The position numbers and the translations under genes are program-made. Positions 30,491-38,990 of a stretch of DNA of 64,000 bases are shown here, piece by piece; position 1 is the first letter of the stretch, and the number at the start of each line of letters is the position of its first letter. The notes beneath the pieces were generated by a model, which had not been told where the DNA came from, searched no databases, and saw only the letters and a program-made list of their open reading frames with translations. Source of the stretch: Massilia glaciei (GTDB lineage: Bacteria > Pseudomonadota > Gammaproteobacteria > Burkholderiales > Burkholderiaceae_D); the NCBI RefSeq assembly GCF_003011895.2, contig NZ_PXWF02000346.1:1-64000 (forward strand). The letters run 5' to 3'.

Positions 30491-31729
30491 ATGAATGAGT
30501 TGCGTATCAATGGCGAACGCCTGTGGGCCTCGCTGATGGAACTGGCCAAGATCGGTGCGACCCCCAAGGGCGGCGTCAAGCGCCTGGCGCTGACCGACCT
30601 TGACCGCCAGGGCCGCGACCTGGTCGTGGGCTGGGCGCGCGAGGCGGGCCTGTCGGTCACGGTTGACCAGATCGGCAACGTGTTCATGCGGCGCGAGGGC
30701 AGCAACCCGGAGCTGCCGCCGATCGTCACCGGCAGCCATATCGACACCCAGCCGACCGGGGGGAAATTCGACGGCAACTACGGGGTGCTGGCCGGCCTCG
30801 AAGTGGTGCGCACGCTGAACGATTCGAACATCGTGACTGAGGCGCCGATCGAGGTGGCGTTTTGGACCAACGAGGAGGGCTCGCGTTTTGTGCCCGTTAT
30901 GATGGGCTCGGGCGTGTTTTGCGGCGCCTTCAGCCTCGAGACCGCGTACGCGGCCAAGGACACCGAAGGCAAGAGCGTGCGCGACGAGTTGGAGCGCATC
31001 GGCTACCTGGGCGACCAGGTGCCGGGCCAGCATCCGATCGGCGCGTATTTCGAGACCCATATCGAACAAGGCCCGGTGCTCGAGGACGCCGACAAGGTGA
31101 TCGGCGTGGTGCCGGCGGTGATGGGCTTGTCGTGGTACGACTGCGTGGTGACCGGCATGGAGGCGCATGCCGGGCCGACCCCGATGGGCCTGCGCAAGGA
31201 CGCCTTGCAGGTATCGACGCGCATCATGCAGGAGGTGGTCAAGATCGCCAACAAGTATCCGCCCTACGGGCGCGGCACGGTCGGCATGGTGCAGTTGTTC
31301 CCGAACAGCCGCAACGTGATCCCGGGCGAGGTCAAGTTCAGCATCGACCTGCGCAATGTGAACGACGAACTGCTCAACACGATGCACGAGGAGATGCTCG
31401 CGTTTATCGAGATGACGCGCGTCGAAAGCGGGCTGGCGATCACCATCGAGCGCGTCTCGTATTATCCGCCGTGCCCGTTCCATCCCGATTGCGTCAGCGC
31501 GGTGCGCAACGCGACGGCAAAGCTGGGCTACTCGACCATGGACGTGGTCTCGGGCGCCGGCCACGACGCGATTTACGCGGCGCGCCTGGCGCCGTCGGGC
31601 ATGATCTTCGTGCCGTGCAAGGACGGCATCAGCCACAACGAGATCGAGGACGCCAAGTCCGACCATCTCGAAGCCGGCTGCAACGTGCTGCTGCTTGCGA
31701 TGCTCGAACGGGCGAAGTTGGCGTCGTAA
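30491..31729 (+). CDS. N-carbamoyl-beta-alanine / N-carbamoyl amino acid hydrolase (M20 type)
   Basis: This 412-residue Zn-dependent hydrolase should release beta-alanine (or 3-aminoisobutyrate), CO2 and NH3 from the dihydropyrimidinase product. M20 bimetal ligands are present: VTGSHIDTQPTGGKFDGNYG, FWTNEEGSRFVP, THIEQGPVLE, and SGAGHDAIYAARL near the C-terminus. The family includes bacterial beta-ureidopropionase, allantoate amidohydrolase and L-carbamoylase; operon position favours beta-ureidopropionase. Last gene of the pyrimidine run, convergent with amtB. Confidence 0.9.
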   Translation: MNELRINGERLWASLMELAKIGATPKGGVKRLALTDLDRQGRDLVVGWAREAGLSVTVDQIGNVFMRREGSNPELPPIVTGSHIDTQPTGGKFDGNYGVLAGLEVVRTLNDSNIVTEAPIEVAFWTNEEGSRFVPVMMGSGVFCGAFSLETAYAAKDTEGKSVRDELERIGYLGDQVPGQHPIGAYFETHIEQGPVLEDADKVIGVVPAVMGLSWYDCVVTGMEAHAGPTPMGLRKDALQVSTRIMQEVVKIANKYPPYGRGTVGMVQLFPNSRNVIPGEVKFSIDLRNVNDELLNTMHEEMLAFIEMTRVESGLAITIERVSYYPPCPFHPDCVSAVRNATAKLGYSTMDVVSGAGHDAIYAARLAPSGMIFVPCKDGISHNEIEDAKSDHLEAGCNVLLLAMLERAKLAS

Positions 31730-31775
31730 CAGGCGGCGCCGGCCTCGGCGTGATGCGCCTTGGGTGAACGGCTTT

Positions 31776-32975
31776 TTAGGTCATTTCGCGTTCCGGGGTG
31801 GCGCTGATATTGTGGATCGACAGATCGGCGCCGTTGAATTCCTGCTCGGCGTCGAGCCGGATGCCGACGGTGGCTTTGAGCAGTCCATAAACGATCAGGC
31901 CGCCGAGCGCCGCGACCGCGACGCCGAGCGCGGTTCCCGCCAGTTGCGACATGAACGAGACGCCGCCAACACCGCCAAAGGCCTTGCTGCCAAAGATGCC
32001 CGCCGCCAGTCCACCCCATGCGCCGCACAGGCCGTGCAACGGCCATACGCCGAGCACGTCGTCGATCCTCCATTTGTTCTGGGTCCACGTGAACATGATC
32101 ACGAACACCGCGCCGGCGATGCCGCCGGTGACGAGCGCGCCCAGCGGATGCATCAGGTCTGAACCTGCGCACACGGCGACCAGCCCGGCCAGCGGGCCGT
32201 TGTAGGCGAAGCCGGGGTCGTTCTTGCCGAGCATGAGCGCCGTCAGCGTGCCGCCGACGAGCGCCATCAGCGAGTTGACCGCGACCAGCCCGTTGATTTT
32301 GTCGAGCGTTTGCGCGCTCATGACGTTAAATCCGAACCAGCCCACCATCAAAATCCAGGCGCCCAGCGCGAGGAAGGGGATGCTCGATGGCGGATGCGCG
32401 GCGATGCGGCCGTCTTTGCCATAGCGTCCGTTGCGCGCGCCGAGCAGCATGATCGCCGGCAGCGCCGCCCAGCCGCCCACCGCATGCACGACCACCGAGC
32501 CGGCGAAGTCGTGGAATGGGTGGCCGAAGGTTGATTCAAAAAAAGCCTGCACGCCGAAGCGCTGGTTCCATGCGATGCCCTCGAACAGCGGATAGATCAG
32601 GCCGACCAGCGCCGCCGTGGCGATAACCTGGGGATAGAACTTGGCCCGTTCGGCGATGCCGCCCGAAATGATCGCGGGGATGGCCGCCGCGAACGTGAGC
32701 AGGAAGAAGAACTTGACCAGCTCATAGCCGTTTTTGGCCATCAGCGTCTCGGTGCTGCCCAAGAAATCGGCGCCATACGCGATGCCGTATCCGACAAAAA
32801 AATACGCGATCGTCGAAATGGCAAAGTCGACCAATATCTTCACCAGCGCGTTGACTTGGTTTTTCTTCCTGACGGTGCCCAGTTCAAGGAACGCGAACCC
32901 GGCGTGCATCGCCAGGATCATGATTGCGCCGAGAAGGATGAAGAGGGCGTCGCCCCCGCTCTTGTATGCGTCCAT
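31776..32975 (-). CDS. amtB: Ammonium transporter
   Basis: This 399-residue Amt/MEP/Rh channel has about 11 membrane helices. Amt features: MHAGFAFLELGTVRKKNQVN, the pore His in HDFAGSVVVHAVGGWAALP, GWFGFNVMSA and the second pore His in DVLGVWPLHGLCGAWGGLA. There is no cleavable signal peptide and no adjacent glnK. A sigma-54 promoter lies 50 bp upstream, so nitrogen limitation (NtrC) probably controls it. It sits between pyrimidine and purine catabolic genes, both of which release ammonia. Confidence 0.93.
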   Translation of the reverse strand: MDAYKSGGDALFILLGAIMILAMHAGFAFLELGTVRKKNQVNALVKILVDFAISTIAYFFVGYGIAYGADFLGSTETLMAKNGYELVKFFFLLTFAAAIPAIISGGIAERAKFYPQVIATAALVGLIYPLFEGIAWNQRFGVQAFFESTFGHPFHDFAGSVVVHAVGGWAALPAIMLLGARNGRYGKDGRIAAHPPSSIPFLALGAWILMVGWFGFNVMSAQTLDKINGLVAVNSLMALVGGTLTALMLGKNDPGFAYNGPLAGLVAVCAGSDLMHPLGALVTGGIAGAVFVIMFTWTQNKWRIDDVLGVWPLHGLCGAWGGLAAGIFGSKAFGGVGGVSFMSQLAGTALGVAVAALGGLIVYGLLKATVGIRLDAEQEFNGADLSIHNISATPEREMT

Positions 32976-33024
32976 GTAAAACGTCTCCCAATTAGTGTGC
33001 AGTTTTTAGCTGTGCACCATTACT

Positions 33025-33040
33025 AAGCAATTTCCATGCC
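33025..33040 (-). promoter_or_regulatory. Sigma-54 promoter of amtB
   Basis: On the minus strand GGCATGGAAATTGCTT has the invariant GG (-24) and GC (-12) separated by exactly ten bases and the TTGC box of sigma-54 promoters. The predicted start is about 40 bases before the amtB ATG. TGCACCA/TGGTGC half-sites (33013-33020, 33045-33050) flank it, resembling NtrC half-sites. Confidence 0.75.
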
Positions 33041-33100
33041 GTTTTGGTGCGAATGCTAAGTGGCTGATTTTATTGGGGTGACAGAGCGGGATGGTTGGAT

Positions 33101-33143
33101 GCGCACCATTTTCGGGCGCTAGTTTCGCCCGCAAATGGTGCGC
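33101..33143. repeat. Large imperfect inverted repeat between allC and amtB
   Basis: GCGCACCATTT-T-CGGGCG, a 7-base loop, then CGCCCG-C-AAATGGTGCGC gives a stem of about 17 bp with one mismatch. It starts six bases after the UraD-AllC stop and lies about 85-130 bases upstream of the predicted amtB transcription start. It could stabilise or end the allC transcript, but lacks a U-run, or act as an NtrC enhancer, since both arms carry GCACCA/TGGTGC. Confidence 0.6.
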
Positions 33144-33148
33144 CTGGC

Positions 33149-34906
33149 TTAGGCGGCGTGCGGCCGGAAGGCGCGCAGGAAGTCCAGCAGCACCTGCGCG
33201 GCGATCTCGGCGTCGTCGGCGGTCATGGTTTCGAGCCGGTTGTGGCTGATGCCGCCGTTGCCGCAGCGGGTGAACAGCATGGCCACATCGGTGACCCTGG
33301 CCATCGCCATGGCGTCGTGCCCGGCGCCCGAGGCAAGGTCGAAGCGCGGCAGGCCGGCACGCTCTACCGCCGCGCCCAGTTGGTCCATCAGCCAGGGCGC
33401 GCACGGCGCCGCGTTGGCCGCCACCACCTGTTTGATGTTCGCCTCGATGTGGCGCCGCGCGCAGATGGCGGCGATGCCGTCGAGGATATCGCCCACCGCC
33501 GACAGGCGCACCGCATCGTCCGCGGCGCGGATGTCGAGCGACAGATTGCAGTGGCCCGGGATCACATTGACCGAGCCGTTCGGCACCTGCAGCTGGCCCA
33601 CGGTGCCGACCAGCGATGCCGCCCTGGAGCAGCGGCCCTCGACCATCAGCACGATTTCGGCCGCGGCGGCGGCGGCGTCCTGGCGCATGTTCATCGGGGT
33701 GGTGCCGGCGTGGCTGGCCAGACCGATAAGCTCGACCAGGTAGCGCGAGCTGCCGGCGATGGCGCTCACCACGCCGAGCGCCAAGCCGTGCTCGAGCAGC
33801 ACCGGGCCTTGTTCGATATGGACCTCGACATAGCCAAGCAGCTCGGCCGGATCGCGCGCGATGGCGGCGATGGCGTCGACGTCGTGGCCGGCCGCCGTGA
33901 GCGCCTCGCGCATGGTGGTGCCACCGGCGTCGGTCGCCTCGAGCAGCGCCATGTCGAACTGGCCGATGACCGCGTTACTGCCCAGGAAGGTGCTCTTGAA
34001 GCGCACGCCTTCCTCTTCGGCGAAACCGACGATCTCGAAGTGGAACGGCAGGCGCTCACCGCGTTGATGCAGATGGCGCACGATCGCGATCGGCAGCAGG
34101 ATGCCGAGCCGGCCGTCGTATTTGCCGCCGTCGCGCACGGTGTCGTAGTGGGAGCCGCACATGAGCGTTTTTGCATCAAGGCGGTCCGACAGGTAGCGGC
34201 CAACGACATTGCCGACGTCGTCGATGTGGGCGTCCATGCCGGCCTCGCGCATCCAGGCTACCAGCTGGGCGGCGGTGCTTTTGTGGGCCGCGGTCATGTA
34301 GGCGCAGGTGAGGTTGTCGGGCGCGTCGCTCCATGCGGCCAGCACCTCGGACCAGCGCATGATGTCGGGTCCGAATTGCGGCGTGGCGCCGAGCAGATCG
34401 TTGATGCGCAGTTCGGCGATGCGGTGGATCTGGCGCAGGCACTCGGCCATCTCGCCGGCGCGCTGGTTCCTGAGGCGGCGCGAGAAGGTGTCGATGACGG
34501 CTTCGCGCGTGAGACCGTTGCCGTCCGGGCCCTTGACCGCGAGGATGAACGGGAAGCCGAACTTGGCGTTGTAGTCGGCGTTAAGCTGGTGCAGCGTCGC
34601 GTACTCGCCGGCGCTGCACAGGTTCAGGCCCGAACGGGCCTGCTCGACGGTCGACTCCCGCGTCAGTTCGCCGGCGATGGCGGCCTTGCCGGCCAGTTCG
34701 GGGTGGGCCCGGATCAGGCCAAGCTGTTCGTCCAAGCTGGACGCGGCCACCACTTCCTGCAACGCCAGTTTGAGCGCGGCCGCGCTCGCGAACGGGCGCC
34801 TGCCGGCGGCGCGTTCGGGGATCCACGGCGAGTGCTCGTAGATGCCGCGCAGTGTGTCGACAAAGGCAGCGGCGTCGAGGCTGTTCAAGTGCTGGAGTGT
34901 GGTCAT
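33149..34906 (-). CDS. Fused OHCU decarboxylase - allantoate amidohydrolase
   Basis: This 585-residue bifunctional protein joins two enzymes of urate breakdown. Residues 1-165 are UraD (2-oxo-4-hydroxy-4-carboxy-5-ureidoimidazoline decarboxylase), with the catalytic His in IRAHPELAGKAA and FGFPFILAVKG. Residues ~175-585 are an M20-type allantoate amidohydrolase (MCGSHYDTVRDGGKYDG, FAEEEGVRFK, VHIEQGPVLLE, ASHAGTTPMN, SGAGHDAMAMA). The fusion couples allantoin formation to allantoate cleavage. No allantoinase or HIU hydrolase is in view, so these are expected elsewhere. It starts ATG 34906. Confidence 0.93.
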   Translation of the reverse strand: MTTLQHLNSLDAAAFVDTLRGIYEHSPWIPERAAGRRPFASAAALKLALQEVVAASSLDEQLGLIRAHPELAGKAAIAGELTRESTVEQARSGLNLCSAGEYATLHQLNADYNAKFGFPFILAVKGPDGNGLTREAVIDTFSRRLRNQRAGEMAECLRQIHRIAELRINDLLGATPQFGPDIMRWSEVLAAWSDAPDNLTCAYMTAAHKSTAAQLVAWMREAGMDAHIDDVGNVVGRYLSDRLDAKTLMCGSHYDTVRDGGKYDGRLGILLPIAIVRHLHQRGERLPFHFEIVGFAEEEGVRFKSTFLGSNAVIGQFDMALLEATDAGGTTMREALTAAGHDVDAIAAIARDPAELLGYVEVHIEQGPVLLEHGLALGVVSAIAGSSRYLVELIGLASHAGTTPMNMRQDAAAAAAEIVLMVEGRCSRAASLVGTVGQLQVPNGSVNVIPGHCNLSLDIRAADDAVRLSAVGDILDGIAAICARRHIEANIKQVVAANAAPCAPWLMDQLGAAVERAGLPRFDLASGAGHDAMAMARVTDVAMLFTRCGNGGISHNRLETMTADDAEIAAQVLLDFLRAFRPHAA

Positions 34907-34993
34907 GGTATGGGAGTCCGATCATGCAAGCGTTCGATCATATACCGCATGGAGGCCACTCTCATAAGCTGGTGCTGATTGTCGCTATATGGC

Positions 34994-35932
34994 CTAGCGC
35001 TGAAGCAGCGCCTTGGCCGTGGCCGTGATCTGGTCGCGCAGCCACTTGTGCTCCGGCGCCTGGTGCACGCGCTCGTGCCACAGCTGGTAGAAGCGCATCG
35101 GCGGAAACTTGACCGGCACCGTGAAGATCTTGAGCGGCAGCGTTTTCTCGTAGAAGCGCATGAACTGGCGGCCCGTGGTCAGCACCAGGTCTGTCTGGGT
35201 CAGCATGTAGGGGATCAGGCCGAAGTAGGCCGATTCGACCGCCACGTTGCGCTGCATGCCCTGGCGCTCGAGGAAGGCGTCGATCACGCCGTGATAACCG
35301 GGCAGCATCTGCGACGGCGCCACATGGGGCAGGCTCAGATATTCCCCGAGCGTCATGGCGTCGCTGGCGGTGCGCTTGGCGTACGGGCTGTCGGCGCGCA
35401 TGGTGCAGATGATCGGGTCCTCGAACAGCTTCGAGATATGCAGGTGCGCGGGCGGCTCGTCCCAGTTGGCGATGACGAGGTCCATGTCGCCGTCCGAGAG
35501 CATGCGCAGGTAGTCGACGCCGGGCCCGAGGCTGTGGATGACCACGCGGCTGTTGGGCGAACCGCGGCGCAGGGTGGCGACCACATTGGGCAGGAACTGG
35601 CTGTCGAGATAATCGGGCGCGGCGATGTGGAAGGTGCGCGCCTCTTCCTGCGGCACGAACGGCGACTTTTTAATGAACAGGCTTTCGGTCTCGTCGAGAA
35701 TGCGCTTGGCTGGCTTGAGCAGGCTCTCGCCGTGCTGGGTCGGCACCATGCCGCGCGCGCCGCGCACAAGCAGCGGATCGCCGGTCAGCTCGCGCAGCTT
35801 GCGCAGCGAAGCCGAAATCGAGGGCTGCGGCTGGTTGAGCTTGAGCGCCACGCGCGAGACGTTTTTTTCGACCAGCAGCAGGTACAGGATGCGGATCAGG
35901 TGCAAGTCCAGGTGTTGGGGTAGGCCGCTCAT
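34994..35932 (-). CDS. LysR-family regulator, probable control of urate genes
   Basis: This protein of about 312 residues has a LysR helix-turn-helix (LIRILYLLLVEKNVSRVALK, PQPSISASLRKL) and an effector domain from about residue 95 (RTFHIAAPDYLDSQFLP), resembling the NodD/PcpR-type branch. The start at 35932 (MSGLPQHLD) is preferred by family pattern; an ATG at 35974 is also in frame, and neither has a strong ribosome-binding site. It is divergent from puuD with a 126-bp AT-rich spacer, so regulation of urate oxidation is likely. It ends in TAG. Confidence 0.85.
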   Translation of the reverse strand: MSGLPQHLDLHLIRILYLLLVEKNVSRVALKLNQPQPSISASLRKLRELTGDPLLVRGARGMVPTQHGESLLKPAKRILDETESLFIKKSPFVPQEEARTFHIAAPDYLDSQFLPNVVATLRRGSPNSRVVIHSLGPGVDYLRMLSDGDMDLVIANWDEPPAHLHISKLFEDPIICTMRADSPYAKRTASDAMTLGEYLSLPHVAPSQMLPGYHGVIDAFLERQGMQRNVAVESAYFGLIPYMLTQTDLVLTTGRQFMRFYEKTLPLKIFTVPVKFPPMRFYQLWHERVHQAPEHKWLRDQITATAKALLQR

Positions 35933-36058
35933 GGTATTTCGTATATTAATTTGCTTATGTCGAATATACGCCATTTTTCATGTCCAAGTGGAGGAATCAG
36001 TTTATCTTCGGTAAGTTCGCGCTCCTGTGCCCGCCATTTTTGCAACAAGGAATCCCCA

Positions 36059-37282
36059 ATGGAAGTATTCGCCTACCTGGCCCCGTATGGCCTCGAGTGG
36101 CTCAACCTGATCGTGCGCTGGCTCCACCTGATCACCGGCATCGCCTGGATCGGCGCCTCGTTCTACTTTGTATGGCTCGACAATTCGATCAGGGCGCCCG
36201 CGCCCGATTCCGAGCTCGCCAAAAAAGGCGTGTCGGGCGAGTTGTGGGCGGTGCACGGCGGCGGCTTTTACAACCCGCAAAAGTACCTGGTCGCGCCGGC
36301 CGAACTGCCCAGGGAGCTGCATTGGTTCAAATGGGAGGCGTATTCGACCTGGCTGTCGGGCTTTGCGCTGCTGACGATCGTCTACTACTTCAACGCGCAG
36401 GCGATGATGGTCGACACGGCCGTGGCCGACCTGACGACGTGGCAGGCGGTGGGCATCGGCCTTGGCAGCCTGCTGGTCGGCTGGGTGGTCTACGACTTGC
36501 TGTGCCGCTCGCCGCTGGGCAAACACGAACTCGCGTTTGGCGTCGTGATGTTCGTGTTCCTGGTCGCCAGCACCTATGTGCTCAACAAATACCTGAGCGG
36601 GCGCGCGGCCTACATCCACGTGGGCGCGATGATCGGCACCATGATGGTCGGGAACGTGCTGATGCTGATCATTCCGGGCCAGCGCAAACTGGTCGCGGCG
36701 ATGATGGCGGGGCAGAAGCCCGATCCGGTCCACGGTTTGAAGGCCAAGCAGCGCAGCGTCCACAATAACTACTTCACGCTGCCGGTGCTGTTCATCATGA
36801 TCAGCAACCACTACGCGATGACCTACCGCCACGACTATGCGTGGGCGGTGCTCGGGGTGATCATGGCGGCGGGCGTGTTGATCCGCCACTTCTTCAACCT
36901 GCGCCATCGGGGCCGCACCGAGTGGCGCTACCCGGTGGCGGGCGTCGCGCTGCTGCTGGCGCTGGCGGTCGCGCTCGCGCCCAAGGCGCCGGTGGCCAGG
37001 GCCGCCGCGGGCGACTCGGCGCAGCAGTTCGCGCAGGTTAGCGCGATCGTCGCGCAGCGCTGCGCGAGCTGCCACGCCGAGCAGCCGAGCCAGCCCGGCT
37101 TCGCCAGCGCGCCGGGCGGCGTCATGCTGCACACACCGGCGCTGATCGGGCAGAACGCGGCCAAAATCTACCAGCAAACGGTGCAGCTCAAAGCCATGCC
37201 GATCGGGAATCTGACCAATATGACGGACGCCGAGCGCGCGCACATCGCGGCGTGGTTCGAAGCCGGCGCCAAACAGGAATGA
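36059..37282 (+). CDS. puuD: Membrane urate oxidase PuuD with C-terminal cytochrome c domain
   Basis: This 407-residue protein oxidises urate to 5-hydroxyisourate and passes electrons to the respiratory chain instead of making peroxide. Residues 1-305 hold about eight membrane helices of the PuuD (DUF989) type (WLNLIVRWLHLITGIAWIG, VHGGGFYNPQKYLV, LHWFKWEAYSTWLSGFALL, NNYFTLPVLFIMISNHYAM). Residues ~335-407 are a periplasmic cytochrome c domain with the haem motif CASCH. Start ATG 36059 has AAGGA upstream. Its product enters the route served by the UraD-AllC fusion. Confidence 0.93.
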   Translation: MEVFAYLAPYGLEWLNLIVRWLHLITGIAWIGASFYFVWLDNSIRAPAPDSELAKKGVSGELWAVHGGGFYNPQKYLVAPAELPRELHWFKWEAYSTWLSGFALLTIVYYFNAQAMMVDTAVADLTTWQAVGIGLGSLLVGWVVYDLLCRSPLGKHELAFGVVMFVFLVASTYVLNKYLSGRAAYIHVGAMIGTMMVGNVLMLIIPGQRKLVAAMMAGQKPDPVHGLKAKQRSVHNNYFTLPVLFIMISNHYAMTYRHDYAWAVLGVIMAAGVLIRHFFNLRHRGRTEWRYPVAGVALLLALAVALAPKAPVARAAAGDSAQQFAQVSAIVAQRCASCHAEQPSQPGFASAPGGVMLHTPALIGQNAAKIYQQTVQLKAMPIGNLTNMTDAERAHIAAWFEAGAKQE

Positions 37283-37284
37283 CC

Positions 37285-38547
37285 ATGCAAAGCACGACCC
37301 AAACGATGATGAAAAAAGACGAAGCGCAGCAAAAACTGGCCGACTGGATCGACGCCCATTTCGACGACGAGGTCGCGTTTCTGCAGCAGGTGATCCGGAT
37401 CCCGACGGATACGCCGCCGGGCAACAACGCACCGCACGCCGATGCGGTTGCGGAGATGGTGGCCGCGTTCGGCTGGAGCGCCGAAAAGCACGCGGTGCCG
37501 GCGCAGGCGGTGCGCGACTACGGCATGGAGAGCATCACCAATCTCATCGTGCGGCGGCCCTACCAGGCGGGCGGCCCGACGGTGGCGCTCAACGCGCACG
37601 GCGACGTGGTGCCGCCGGGCGAAGGCTGGACCCGGCCGCCGTATGGCGGCGTGATCGAGGACGGCTACATCTACGGGCGCGCCGCGGCGGTGTCCAAGTG
37701 CGATTTCGCGACCTTCATCTTCGCGGTGCGGGCGCTGGAGGCGCTCGGCGTGCCGCTAAAGGGCGGGGTCGAACTGCACTTCACGTATGACGAGGAGTTC
37801 GGCGGCCTGCTGGGACCGGGCTGGCTGCTCGAACAGAAGCTGACCAAGCCCGATTACGTCATCGCGGCGGGCTTCAGCTACAACATCGTCACCGCGCACA
37901 ACGCCTGCCTGCAGCTCGAAATAACGGTGCACGGAAAATCGGGACACGGCGCGATGCCGGAGACTGGCCACGACGCGCTGCAGGCGGCGACAAAAATCCT
38001 GAACGCGATCTACGCCGACCTGCCGGAGCTCAAAAAAATCAAATCGACGGTGCCTGGGATCGACTCGCCGACGATGCTCGTCGGCCGCATCGACGGCGGC
38101 ACCAACACCAACGTGGTGCCGGGCAAAGTGGTCATGAAAATGGACCGCCGCATGATTCCGGACGAAGACCCGGTGGCGGTGGAGGCGCAGGTGCGCGCCC
38201 TGATCGAAAACGCGGTCGCCGGCGAGCCGGGCATCCGCATTGAGATCAAGCGCCTGCTGCTGTCGCATGCGCTGCGGCCCCTGGCGGGATCGGAGAAGCT
38301 GGTGGCGAGCCTGCAGAAAAACGCCCTGGACGTGCTTGGCGAGGCGATTCCCGCGCAGGGCACGCCCTTGTACGCCGACGCCCGCCTGTATGGCGAGCAT
38401 GGGATCCCCGCGGTCCTGTACGGCGCCGGCCCGCGCACGGTGCCGGAATCGAACGCCAAGAAGGCCGACGAGCGGCTGGCGCTCGAAGACTTGCGCAAGG
38501 CCACAAAGGTAGTGGCGCTGACGCTGCTCGATTTCCTTGGCGACTAA
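37285..38547 (+). CDS. M20-family metallohydrolase of unknown substrate
   Basis: This 420-residue enzyme has the M20 bimetal pattern: VALNAHGDVVPPG, the general base Glu pair in HFTYDEEFGG, the dimerisation-domain GKSGHGAMPETG and VPGKVVMKMDRRM. Two in-frame ATGs (37279, overlapping the puuD stop, and 37285) exist; AGGA is correctly spaced for 37285. It lies directly behind puuD, so it probably acts in purine-ring nitrogen release, for example on a ureido or carbamoyl compound, but peptidase or deacylase activity is equally possible. No closer assignment can be supported. Confidence 0.8.
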   Translation: MQSTTQTMMKKDEAQQKLADWIDAHFDDEVAFLQQVIRIPTDTPPGNNAPHADAVAEMVAAFGWSAEKHAVPAQAVRDYGMESITNLIVRRPYQAGGPTVALNAHGDVVPPGEGWTRPPYGGVIEDGYIYGRAAAVSKCDFATFIFAVRALEALGVPLKGGVELHFTYDEEFGGLLGPGWLLEQKLTKPDYVIAAGFSYNIVTAHNACLQLEITVHGKSGHGAMPETGHDALQAATKILNAIYADLPELKKIKSTVPGIDSPTMLVGRIDGGTNTNVVPGKVVMKMDRRMIPDEDPVAVEAQVRALIENAVAGEPGIRIEIKRLLLSHALRPLAGSEKLVASLQKNALDVLGEAIPAQGTPLYADARLYGEHGIPAVLYGAGPRTVPESNAKKADERLALEDLRKATKVVALTLLDFLGD

Positions 38548-38592
38548 GGAACGGCAACGCAGCGACTCATCGTTCCGTTCACCAATAATTTC

Positions 38593-38990
38593 GCAACCGG
38601 GGTCAGACCCCAGTTAAAAAACGATTGCTTGCGAGACTATAAAAAATGGGGCCATCCGCCGCTGGCACTGGCAGCGGCGTTTGATATCGGAAATTTTACC
38701 AACCATTTGGCGATTTGGTTTTGAAACCGGGGTCTGACCCCGGTTTCGGAATGAATTACTTCAGGGTACGCTCGAACAGCTTGTAGATGCGCAACCGGGG
38801 TCAGACCCCAGTTAAAAAAACGATTGCTTGCGAGACTATTAGAAATGGGACCAACCGCCGCTGGCACTGGGAGCGGCGTTTGATACCGGAAATTTTACTA
38901 ACCATTTTGCGATTTGGTTTTGAAACCGGGGTCTGACCCCGGTTTCGGAATGAATTACTTCAGGGTACGCTCGAACAGCTTGTAGATGCG
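38593..38990. repeat. Two tandem ~199-bp copies, each bounded by REP palindromes
   Basis: Four REP-like palindromes, GGGGTCAGACCCC or GGGGTCTGACCCC in a longer AACC...GGTT context, lie at about 38595-38615, 38724-38746, 38793-38813 and 38923-38945. They bound two near-identical ~199-bp blocks. Each block also contains an inner GC-rich dyad (CCGCCGCTGGCACTG...GCGGCG) and ends with the last ~36 bases of the S9 peptidase gene; the real gene end is in the second copy and the first is a vestige (38756-38791). A tandem duplication mediated by REP repeats is the simplest reading. Confidence 0.85.

Noticed and set aside
38593-38990. CRISPR array
   Set aside because: Only two ~199-bp copies with palindromes inside; no short regular repeats with unique spacers and no cas genes.
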